Positions 1 through 6,109 of a DNA stretch of 8,829 bases are shown one piece after another; positions within the stretch are counted from its first letter, which is position 1; the number at the start of each line of letters is the position of its first letter. Made by a program: the position numbers and the translations under genes. Under the pieces are notes generated by a model. It did not search any database. It was not told the origin of the DNA and saw only the letters and a program-made list of their open reading frames with translations. Source of the DNA: Chloroflexi bacterium RBG_19FT_COMBO_55_16 (GTDB lineage Bacteria > Chloroflexota > Anaerolineae > Anaerolineales > UBA4823); contig MGOK01000035.1 in the NCBI GenBank assembly GCA_001795335.1, positions 2,957-11,785 of the forward strand, in the 5' to 3' direction.

Positions 1-1509
1 ATAAACCGCCCGGTCAGGGTACGCTTCTTCCACCGCGCGGTCTGGTCTATCGCCCCGGCTGTAGATAAAGATAAACGGTGTGTCAAGGAATGGATCTTGC
101 AGTTCCAGGAGCACGCCATATTCCATCCACTCATTTGGATGAACTACGATCAGCGCGGGGGTTAGTTCCTGGGCCTGAGGGGAAGAGAAGGGCAGCAAAT
201 CGGCGCGCTGCATACCATACAGACCGCGCATGCCTTGCAGGCGCATCGGGGTATAGAAGATCAGGTTAGCAGAGAGGAACAAAGCCAATATGGCGACGAC
301 TGCCAGGGGCCGGGCTTGCCGCCAACCGTGGTAAGTCTTCCATGGCTCTCCGGGTTGGAGTGGCCAGCCGGCCAACCAGGCGATCCCCGCGCCGCTGAAC
401 AAAGTCAAGCTGAATAGAGCCTCGTAATAATACCGTGGCCCAAACAGCCACGCCCCCACCCAATACGCCAGGTAAAACAGCACCAGGCTGGGAAAAACCG
501 CAGCGACCAAAATTGCCCGCCAGCTGCGACGCAAGACTACTGCAAGCAGGCCGAAAGGCAGGAAAACCCAAGAATATCGTCCCCATCCAAACAGGTCGCT
601 GTAGCCAACAAATAAACTAAAGCGGGTATTGATGCGGGCGAGATTAAGGCTATGCCCCGCTTCGGTACGTCCATAGCCAAGGCCAAAACCTATCTTATCA
701 TAAGGCCACCACAAAGTGTACGGGTTGAACCAGGGGTCTCCAGTTACAGCGTATTGCCACAAGAAATTCAAAGCCGCAATTGCCAGGGCCAGCAACCCAA
801 TAACTAAAACACGCCGGCGAGCCAGCCGATCTCCGCGCAGCAGCAAGTACAGGCCATGGATCGCAAAAGGCAGCCCAACAGCCAAAGCAGTCAAAGGGCG
901 AGTGAGCGCCAACACCCCGAGTGTCAAGCCAGCCGTCACGGTGGGAATCCAGCGCGGCGTAGCGACTCGCGTGCCAAAAGTGTCCAGCCACGCCAGGGCA
1001 AAGGCGATGCTCAATACCAATCCAAAGGGGTGCGAGAGCAATGAGCCGGAATTCATCAAGAAAAAGGGCGAGGTAATTGTAAGCCCTGCCGCCAGTAGGC
1101 CTACCGTTTCCCCCCAGAGCTTCTTGCCCAGGCGATAGGTCAACCACACACCCAGGCCTGCCAACAAGGGATTTGCCAGCGAACGCGCCCCGAAGAGGAC
1201 ACCGATAGCTAGCAAGACCGGCCAACCAAGTGGATACTTCCCGAAGCGCTGCCCCTGGAAGTCGACAACGAATGGCACGAGGAAACTTTTCGGGTCAACC
1301 GGGGAAGGGACGGTTAACTTTCCACCAGCGATGGCCTCCGCCTGCCATACATAGGCAATTTCATCTTCAATGTGGGGGATGCCCTCGAAGATTCGCTCGG
1401 TGATGAGATATGTAACCAGGACAGCTAACAGGCTGAGTGCAAGGGCGATGTGCTCGGCGCGCAAGGCCCTTAAAGGTTTGCAATGTTCTATCCCAGGCAG
1501 AAAATGCAT
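1..1509 (-). CDS. GT39/ArnT-like polytopic membrane glycosyltransferase, 3' end missing
   Basis: The frame starting at the ATG at 1509 stays open for 503 codons to the left edge, so the C-terminus is outside the window. The protein has a short cytoplasmic N-terminus and about a dozen hydrophobic segments (roughly residues 21-38, 94-109, 112-128, 136-152, 162-176, 188-203, 207-223, 234-252, 313-330, 334-352, 364-383 and 403-417). The first outer loop carries an acidic EDE motif (residues 48-50, in PHIEDEIAY) after the first membrane helix. That layout is typical of GT-C enzymes, which move a sugar from a polyprenyl-phosphate carrier to an acceptor on the outer face of the membrane. A hydrophilic outer domain begins near residue 418. 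Sugar and acceptor cannot be read from the sequence. The gene starts 17 nt after the stop of the upstream bisphosphatase gene and has no clear Shine-Dalgarno sequence, so the exact start is uncertain. It is the last visible member of the minus-strand cluster. Confidence 0.82.
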   Translation of the reverse strand, partial: MHFLPGIEHCKPLRALRAEHIALALSLLAVLVTYLITERIFEGIPHIEDEIAYVWQAEAIAGGKLTVPSPVDPKSFLVPFVVDFQGQRFGKYPLGWPVLLAIGVLFGARSLANPLLAGLGVWLTYRLGKKLWGETVGLLAAGLTITSPFFLMNSGSLLSHPFGLVLSIAFALAWLDTFGTRVATPRWIPTVTAGLTLGVLALTRPLTALAVGLPFAIHGLYLLLRGDRLARRRVLVIGLLALAIAALNFLWQYAVTGDPWFNPYTLWWPYDKIGFGLGYGRTEAGHSLNLARINTRFSLFVGYSDLFGWGRYSWVFLPFGLLAVVLRRSWRAILVAAVFPSLVLFYLAYWVGAWLFGPRYYYEALFSLTLFSGAGIAWLAGWPLQPGEPWKTYHGWRQARPLAVVAILALFLSANLIFYTPMRLQGMRGLYGMQRADLLPFSSPQAQELTPALIVVHPNEWMEYGVLLELQDPFLDTPFIFIYSRGDRPDRAVEEAYPDRAVY

Positions 1510-1526
1510 GGCGTGGAGGGTGGTAA

Positions 1527-2528
1527 TCAGGCGCGTAGGATGCGTAAGGTTTGCAAAGCAGCCGCGTGCAGCAGGCCGTTGGAAGCCAAGATGCCCCGAT
1601 TGTGTGAAAGTACCCGACCGGTGGAAAAATCGAGCGGCTTCCCGTCCAGATCGGTGACCTGCCCGCCGGCTTCTTCTACCAGCAGGGAACCAGCCGCCTG
1701 GTCCCATATTTTTTCCCGGTAGTCGGGCTGTTTGGGAGAAAGCAACCTCATGTATAGCTCGCCTGCCCCGGCTGCCAGGAGCAGGTACTTTGCCTGGCTA
1801 TCCATGCGCACCGGCTCCGCCTTCACCCCTAAGATATCAGCCAGATGGTCGACCTGGCTCACATTGGTATGACCGGATTCAAATGAACGCAGCAGCCTGG
1901 CTCGAGCAGGTGCGGAATTTTGCGAGATGCGCAAGGCATGCCGCTCTTCCATTTTCCCATCCAGAGAACTTACCCAGGCTCCCCCTCCGCGCACAGCCAA
2001 AGCCAGAGAGCCCAAACCTCCGAGCTCAGGTCGGTAACCGTCGACCAGGTTGGGACAACCCAGGACACCGATCTGAACCTGCCCATCCACGACCAACGCC
2101 AGGGCGACTGCATATTGATCGCCGCGCAGGAAGCCTTTAGTGCCATCGATCGGGTCTAATGTCCAGAAGCGGCGGGTGGGTTCTCCTGCGCCGCGGTCGA
2201 TCCAGCCGCACACTCTTTCCGGCGTGGCATCAGGTTCGGCGTAGGAAACAAAATGGACCACCTGCTCGAGCGTGTGACCCTCGCCAGACTGGCGCAAAGC
2301 GAGCGAATCTTCCTCAGCCACCAGGGGCTCATCCGGAAAAGCAGACGCCAACATACGCCCGACAACAGCCTGCGAGGCGAAGTCAGCTACTGTGACCGGC
2401 GAACGGTCCTCCTTCACCAGGGCTGGCGAGACCATTTCAGCCTGCACCTGCTTGACCAAGCAGGTGGCTCGCCGTACTGCGTTAAGTGCAAAGTGAACTT
2501 CAGGAGCGTCCCTGTTGAACATGCTCAC
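1527..2528 (-). CDS. HAL2-type 3'(2'),5'-bisphosphate nucleotidase (PAP phosphatase), inositol monophosphatase superfamily
   Basis: This 333-residue protein belongs to the Mg-dependent, lithium-sensitive phosphatase superfamily. Visible metal-site motifs are AEEDS (residues 71-75), DPIDGT (125-130, with D125 and D128) and WDQAAG (275-280, with D276). A conserved Lys/Asp stretch (K39, D49) lies near the N-terminus. The extended KGFLRGDQYAVALAL after DPIDGT and the SQAKYLL and SPKQPDYREKIWD stretches match the HAL2/SAL1 branch better than inositol monophosphatase or HisN. The expected reaction is removal of the 3'-phosphate of adenosine 3',5'-bisphosphate, a by-product of sulfate assimilation and of holo-ACP synthesis, giving AMP. 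Length is near the family norm. The GTG start at 2528 overlaps the rimO stop (GTGA). An ATG two codons later (2522) is an alternative: a GAGG at 2536-2533 lies 4 nt from the GTG and 10 nt from the ATG. Substrate preference is inferred from motifs only. Confidence 0.88.
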   Translation of the reverse strand: MSMFNRDAPEVHFALNAVRRATCLVKQVQAEMVSPALVKEDRSPVTVADFASQAVVGRMLASAFPDEPLVAEEDSLALRQSGEGHTLEQVVHFVSYAEPDATPERVCGWIDRGAGEPTRRFWTLDPIDGTKGFLRGDQYAVALALVVDGQVQIGVLGCPNLVDGYRPELGGLGSLALAVRGGGAWVSSLDGKMEERHALRISQNSAPARARLLRSFESGHTNVSQVDHLADILGVKAEPVRMDSQAKYLLLAAGAGELYMRLLSPKQPDYREKIWDQAAGSLLVEEAGGQVTDLDGKPLDFSTGRVLSHNRGILASNGLLHAAALQTLRILRA

Positions 2529-3913
2529 CGATCCTCGACTGTGTAGTTGGTCATGACGACTCCGCTCAGGTCATAAGCCATGGCCCCGCTGATGCGCACG
2601 GGAAGGATTTCACCGATAGGGAGATCGCCCTCGACGATCACCAGCCCATCGATCTCTGGAGCATCGCGGTAGGTGCGGCCCAGGGAAAGGCCATCTCCCC
2701 GGCCTTCGACAAGCACATCCAGCGTCTTTCCAACGAAAGACTGGTTCTTTTCCAGCGAAATGGCCTGCTGCATGGCCATCAATCGCTCCCAGCGTTCTTG
2801 TTTAATCTCGACTGGGACGGGATCGCCCAGAGGTTCACTGGTTGTACCCGGCTCGAAAGAAAACTGGAATGCGCCTACCCGGTCGAAACGAACTTCATTT
2901 ACAAAGTCCAACAGCGTCTGGAACTCTGCGTCGGTTTCACCCGGGTAGCCGATGATAAACGTCGTTCGGATGGCCAGGTCAGGCATGGCGAGCCGCATCT
3001 TCTCGAGGGTGCGATAGACCCACTCCATATTGGCCGGGCGGCGCATTCGGCGCAGCACAGCTGGGTGTGCATGTTGCAGCGGAATGTCCAGGTAGGGCAC
3101 GATCTGGGGATTGGCGGCCATAGTTTCGATCAACCGGTCGGTCACGTAACCAGGATAAGCGTACAGGACGCGAATCCAGGTCACCCCTTGTGTAGAAAAG
3201 CCATTCCCACGCCGGGATGTCTGCAGAGTTGCGACAAGACTTTCGAGCAAGCCAGCCAGGCCGTCTTTAATCCCCAGGTCATGGCCGTAATCAGTTGTAT
3301 CCTGGGCGATCAAGATGAGCTCGCGCACACCCATCTCCTGCAAGGAGCGAGCCTCTTCCAGGATGGCCTCCACTGGACGGCTGACTGCTGTCCCCTTAAT
3401 GAGCGGGATGGCACAAAAAGCGCAAGGCCGGCGACAGCCATCCGCGATCTTGATATAAGCACTTGCCCCTTGAACCGCCACGCGCGCTACCCCACGCTCG
3501 TCCCCACCAATGGTAGGGGTCTCGGGCAAGTGATAGATTGGTTCAGGGTGTTCGCCACCCCGCAGGCCGTGCACCACATCGACGATATCCATCCAGCGCC
3601 GAGTACCGAGGATACCATCGATCCCAGGCACCTGGCGGGCTACCTGGACTCCGTAGCGTTGCGTCAGGCAGCCAGCGGCGATAAGCACCTGCCCTTTACG
3701 TTTGTTGGCAGCCAGCTCGGCGAGCACCTGCAGCGACTCTTCTTTCGCTGGACCGATAAATCCGCAGGTATTGACGATCAACACAGTCGCTCGATCTGGC
3801 TCGTCCATCGATCGATAGCCTGACCCGACCAGCAGCCGTGCCATCGACTGCGAGTCGACTGTGTTCTTCGAACACCCCAGTGAAACCAGGTGAAAGGTCT
3901 TTGCGTTCATCAT
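2525..3913 (-). CDS. rimO: Ribosomal protein S12 methylthiotransferase RimO
   Basis: This 462-residue radical-SAM enzyme adds a methylthio group to the conserved aspartate of ribosomal protein S12. The N-terminal UPF0004 domain has the three cysteines of the auxiliary iron-sulfur cluster at C14 (LGCSKN), C50 (NTCGF) and C82 (AGCLTQ). The radical-SAM domain has CxxxCxxC at C160, C164 and C167 (GCRRPCAFC). The C-terminal part, about 385-455, fits a TRAM domain that binds the substrate. The LGCSKNTVDSQ opening and the overall length separate RimO from MiaB and MtaB. The ATG at 3913 overlaps the stop of the upstream RodZ-like gene (ATGA). A second ATG follows at once (3910), and no Shine-Dalgarno sequence is visible, so initiation probably depends on coupling. 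The neighbouring RodZ-like gene fits a commonly seen rodZ-rimO arrangement. The downstream end overlaps the bisphosphatase gene by 4 nt. Confidence 0.96.
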   Translation of the reverse strand: MMNAKTFHLVSLGCSKNTVDSQSMARLLVGSGYRSMDEPDRATVLIVNTCGFIGPAKEESLQVLAELAANKRKGQVLIAAGCLTQRYGVQVARQVPGIDGILGTRRWMDIVDVVHGLRGGEHPEPIYHLPETPTIGGDERGVARVAVQGASAYIKIADGCRRPCAFCAIPLIKGTAVSRPVEAILEEARSLQEMGVRELILIAQDTTDYGHDLGIKDGLAGLLESLVATLQTSRRGNGFSTQGVTWIRVLYAYPGYVTDRLIETMAANPQIVPYLDIPLQHAHPAVLRRMRRPANMEWVYRTLEKMRLAMPDLAIRTTFIIGYPGETDAEFQTLLDFVNEVRFDRVGAFQFSFEPGTTSEPLGDPVPVEIKQERWERLMAMQQAISLEKNQSFVGKTLDVLVEGRGDGLSLGRTYRDAPEIDGLVIVEGDLPIGEILPVRISGAMAYDLSGVVMTNYTVEDR

Positions 3914-5193
3914 GGCAGAGGGGTGGGTTGAGGTTGCTCCGTGGCGACTGGGGTTGCTGTGGCAGCCCGGGTGGGGGTCGGTGTTGATGTAATAGTCGGC
4001 GTTGGCAAGACCATACCATCCTTGGTAAAAATGCGGTATACCACTTCACCATATACACCCAATACCCCTAAATCAGTCTGGTTGAAAAACAACTGGAGCG
4101 CAGCACCGTTGCCGGTCAAGACCTCGATCTGCACCTCGCCAGCAAAGGTGTATGCATTCCCTGGCCCTACCCGGCCTTCGAATTCGACTACCCCGTCCAC
4201 GGTCACCCGCAGCCAGGCGCGATGAAGGACGGTGATATATATTTGCACAGGGGCGCTGCCTTCACCAGGCCCGGTCGCCACGGGAGTGGCTGAGATATCT
4301 GGCTGCTCGGTTGTGTCATCAGGGACTGCGGGGAGCGTGCCCTGTGTGGGTCTCGCTTCGGTGGGTAAGGCTGAAGCCGTGGGTACTTCAGAGGAGGGCA
4401 CCTCCGGGGTAATACGCAGCGCCTCAGCAATCGAAGGCACCGTGGCGGAAGGCTGCTCAGATCTTCGCAAAGTATTAATCCGAATGGCACCCCAAATCAT
4501 AAAACCAATCAGAGACAGACCCAGGACCCCTCCAATGAGGTAATCGCTGGAAAGCAGTCGGCGTAGCGAGGCTGGGGTCGGCTGGCGAGTTGAACGGGGA
4601 GATGGCCGCTTTGGGCGCTTCGCCTGCTTCTCAGCCAGGCGGACCTGCAACCCATCCGCATAGCGCAGCAGCAGTGGTTCAGGGTCCAGGCTGAGAAAAG
4701 TGGCATAATTGTACAACATGCCACGCCCCTGGACTGGTGAGGGCAAACCATCCAGATCGCCGGCTTCCAACGCCTGCAGGTAATGCTGCCGGAGGCGTGT
4801 ATTTCGTTCGACTTCCTCCAGGGAGAGACCCAGCAGCTCCCGCCGTTCGTGCAACCGCTGGCCAACTTCTGCAAATATAAGTGTCGCGCTTTCCAAGGAA
4901 GCCTGCGCTCCCGGCAAAGGCTCTGGGAGAGCATCGGAAGGCAAAGCGACTGGGGAGATGGGTGCTTCGCCATCCAGCGAACTCAACAACGGTTCCGGGT
5001 TCAGGCCAAGATAACCCGCGTAAGCGCGCAAAAAGCCGCGTCCCTGGGCTTTGGAAGGCAGGCGACTGAAATCCCCCCTTTCCAGTGCTTCGAGATAGTG
5101 CAAGCGGATGTGGGTCGCCTGAGCAACCTGCTCAAGGGTAAGGTTACGCTCCTCGCGAGCCTGGCGAAGTTGTCGGCCAATTGTTTCTGTCAT
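3910..5193 (-). CDS. RodZ-like membrane protein with two tandem helix-turn-helix domains and a DUF4115 C-terminus
   Basis: The 427-residue protein has the RodZ plan with an extra domain. HTH domain 1 spans about residues 4-70 and HTH domain 2 about 109-175. Aligned by eye over about 66 positions, roughly half the residues are identical, with shared HYLxALE, LPSxxQGRG and PEPLL blocks. A basic stretch (about 188-212) precedes a single membrane helix (about 217-236). A Ser/Thr/Pro-rich outer linker (about 245-312) leads to a DUF4115-type domain (about 313-393) with the VTVDG and GNAYTF elements seen in RodZ C-termini. A Thr/Pro-rich tail (about 396-427) closes the protein. RodZ links the actin-like MreB to the wall-elongation machinery in rods. 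In this lineage a role as a membrane-bound regulator is equally possible. The start at 5193 begins just before HTH 1; no strong Shine-Dalgarno sequence is seen. It is the first gene of the cluster and overlaps rimO by 4 nt. Confidence 0.85.
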   Translation of the reverse strand: MTETIGRQLRQAREERNLTLEQVAQATHIRLHYLEALERGDFSRLPSKAQGRGFLRAYAGYLGLNPEPLLSSLDGEAPISPVALPSDALPEPLPGAQASLESATLIFAEVGQRLHERRELLGLSLEEVERNTRLRQHYLQALEAGDLDGLPSPVQGRGMLYNYATFLSLDPEPLLLRYADGLQVRLAEKQAKRPKRPSPRSTRQPTPASLRRLLSSDYLIGGVLGLSLIGFMIWGAIRINTLRRSEQPSATVPSIAEALRITPEVPSSEVPTASALPTEARPTQGTLPAVPDDTTEQPDISATPVATGPGEGSAPVQIYITVLHRAWLRVTVDGVVEFEGRVGPGNAYTFAGEVQIEVLTGNGAALQLFFNQTDLGVLGVYGEVVYRIFTKDGMVLPTPTITSTPTPTRAATATPVATEQPQPTPLP

Positions 5194-5266
5194 TGAACCA
5201 GAAAAACCACGAACCCCGGTCTCTGGATGATCCCTGAGTTCTGGATATTATGGTTGTCGAAGAATA

Positions 5267-5301
5267 CCGGCCTGGCGGCTCTCAAGCTGCTTCCAGGCCG
5301 G
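5267..5301 (-). terminator. Candidate terminator hairpin after rplI (9-bp stem)
   Basis: CCGGCCTGG (5267-5275) and CCAGGCCGG (5293-5301) are perfect reverse complements around a 17-nt loop. Read on the minus strand the stem is followed by TATTCTT, which is only weakly U-rich. It could end rplI transcripts. If transcription of the downstream cluster starts near 5312, it would instead be a hairpin in that mRNA's leader. Confidence 0.4.
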
Positions 5302-5318
5302 CGATCCCATTCGGATGA

Positions 5319-5324
5319 ATTGTA
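5319..5324 (-). promoter_or_regulatory. Possible -10 box for the RodZ-like/rimO cluster
   Basis: The minus strand reads GGTACAAT here, the same eight bases as at the -10 box of the rplI promoter. A start near 5312 would give a leader of about 120 nt before the ATG at 5193. No good TTGACA-like -35 element is seen 16-18 bp upstream, because the hairpin at 5325-5340 fills that space. The assignment is weak. Confidence 0.3.
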
Positions 5325-5340
5325 CCTGCCTCGCGGCAGG
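5325..5340. repeat. Perfect 6-bp hairpin downstream of rplI
   Basis: CCTGCC (5325-5330) and GGCAGG (5335-5340) pair across a 4-nt loop. The hairpin lies 31 nt after the rplI stop. On the minus strand the run of five Ts lies before the stem rather than after it, so it is not a standard intrinsic terminator. It may act in transcript end processing or be part of the downstream promoter region. Confidence 0.4.
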
Positions 5341-5371
5341 AAAAATCTTCTACTCTACCTTGGCGCGAGGG

Positions 5372-5944
5372 TTATCCTGCCGTGAGTTCTGCTTCGCTCG
5401 TTTCGGCCTGATCGGTATCCTCAGCACCTGGAATTTCCGGATCTTGGTCCGCAGTCACTGGGGATGGTTCCGTCGTCAAACCTGGCACACTCAGGCCTTC
5501 GCCCTCCCGGTGCACGATGACGGTAACCTCGGGCACTAGATCTACCGTTAGCCGAATGTGAACTTTATGCTCACCTAAAGCTCGCAGGGGTTGGGTGTCG
5601 ATCTGACGGCGAGGGATCTCGAGGCCAGCCTTCTTACTGACAGCAGCGGCGATCATTTGAGTAGTGATCGATCCGTAGAGCTTGCCAGTCTCACTAGCCT
5701 TAGCCGGGAAGGCTAACAGCGCGCCGTTCAAGAGCTCGGCTACGCTGCTCATCTCCTGGTTAAGTGCCGCGCGACGAGTAGTCGCCTCAGCGCGGATAGA
5801 TTCGGCTTGTTTCAGCGCCCCTGGAGTCGCTAGCATTGCCAGCCCTTGCGGGAGCAGGTAATTGCGACCGTAGCCATCAGCGACACGCTTCACATCCCCC
5901 GCCCGGCCAAGCTTATAAACGTCCTTCAACAACAATACTTTCAT
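5372..5944 (-). CDS. rplI: 50S ribosomal protein bL9 with acidic C-terminal tail
   Basis: This 190-residue protein begins MKVLLLKDVYKLGRAGDVKRVADGYGRNYL, split here as MKVLLLKDVYKLGRAGD and VKRVADGYGRNYL, the classic L9 N-terminal rRNA-binding domain (residues 1-45). A long connecting helix (about 41-75) and the C-terminal domain (about 78-146, with KLYGSIT and the HxVxIRL-like strand) follow. Family members usually end near residue 148. Here about 45 extra residues, rich in Glu, Asp, Pro and Thr, follow RREGEG-like residues 146-150. The ATG at 5944 was chosen because the L9 domain starts exactly there and AAGGG lies 6 nt upstream. The frame is open further upstream, but that extension would overlap recO in antisense and has no L9 character. 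The gene stands alone, without the rpsF, ssb and rpsR neighbours found in many bacteria. It is transcribed divergently from recO from its own strong-looking promoter. Confidence 0.95.
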   Translation of the reverse strand: MKVLLLKDVYKLGRAGDVKRVADGYGRNYLLPQGLAMLATPGALKQAESIRAEATTRRAALNQEMSSVAELLNGALLAFPAKASETGKLYGSITTQMIAAAVSKKAGLEIPRRQIDTQPLRALGEHKVHIRLTVDLVPEVTVIVHREGEGLSVPGLTTEPSPVTADQDPEIPGAEDTDQAETSEAELTAG

Positions 5945-6040
5945 GTCAAGCCCTTTCTGTTTCGCGCTTTGCGCGTAGATGTGCGCGCCCTGACCAGCGC
6001 GCATAAAGCACGCCCGGGCGAAGGGTACAACGCTCCGGGC
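5945..6040 (-). promoter_or_regulatory. Structured 5' leader of rplI with three stem-loops
   Basis: The predicted rplI transcript start is near 6040, leaving about 96 nt before the ATG. Three hairpins follow one another. The first, 6040-6012, has a 6-bp GCCCGG/CCGGGC stem, a one-base bulge, then 3 bp and a 10-nt loop, and begins at the likely first transcribed base. The second, 6003-5982, has a perfect 7-bp TGCGCGC/GCGCGCA stem with an 8-nt loop. The third, 5975-5963, has a 5-bp CGCGC/GCGCG stem with a 3-nt loop and ends about 10 nt before the AAGGG ribosome binding site. The pairing is read directly from the sequence. A regulatory role, such as mRNA stability or feedback by a ribosomal protein, is inference. 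I do not recognise a named leader family. Confidence 0.5.
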
Positions 6041-6046
6041 AGGCAG

Positions 6047-6075
6047 ATTGTACCAGAAGGGCCGCGCAGCGTCAA
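6047..6075 (-). promoter_or_regulatory. Sigma70-type promoter of rplI
   Basis: On the minus strand TTGACG (6075-6070) is followed by exactly 17 bp and then TACAAT (6052-6047). Each hexamer differs from the consensus at one position and the spacing is optimal. The predicted start is near 6040, about 95 nt before the rplI ATG. Confidence 0.75.
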
Positions 6076-6097
6076 CGCCGATTTCCTTGCATTCGGT

Positions 6098-6103
6098 TAT
6101 AAT
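6098..6103 (+). promoter_or_regulatory. -10 box of recO, implying a leaderless transcript
   Basis: A consensus TATAAT ends 6 bp before the recO ATG at 6110. With a normal 6-7 bp discriminator, transcription would begin at or next to the A of the start codon. No Shine-Dalgarno sequence lies upstream of the ATG, which agrees with leaderless initiation. No good -35 element is visible at the right distance; the bases there (6075-6080) read ACGCCG. Confidence 0.55.
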
Positions 6104-6109
6104 GCCCGC

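Larger units (their letters stand above)
5194..5371. other. Spacer between rplI and the RodZ-like gene
   Basis: This 178-bp stretch has no credible gene on either strand. It lies downstream of rplI and upstream of the RodZ-like gene, both on the minus strand, so it should hold the end signal of the former and the promoter of the latter. It contains two perfect inverted repeats (5267-5301 and 5325-5340) and a TACAAT box on the minus strand (5324-5319). These are listed separately. Confidence 0.7.

Noticed and set aside
266..1225. Two minus-strand frames at 266-586 and 698-1225 as separate genes or signs of a broken gene
   Set aside because: The frame 1-1509 is open without interruption and gives a coherent membrane protein with a GT-C motif; the shorter frames are out-of-phase shadows.
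2798..3823. 341-codon open frame on the plus strand
   Set aside because: It lies fully antisense to rimO, whose cysteine motifs and length are convincing. Its translation has no recognisable family features, and long antisense frames are expected in GC-rich coding DNA.
5846..6109. Upstream extension of the recO frame to 5846
   Set aside because: The RecO fold begins at the ATG at 6110. The extra 88 codons would be antisense to rplI and its leader and have no family similarity.
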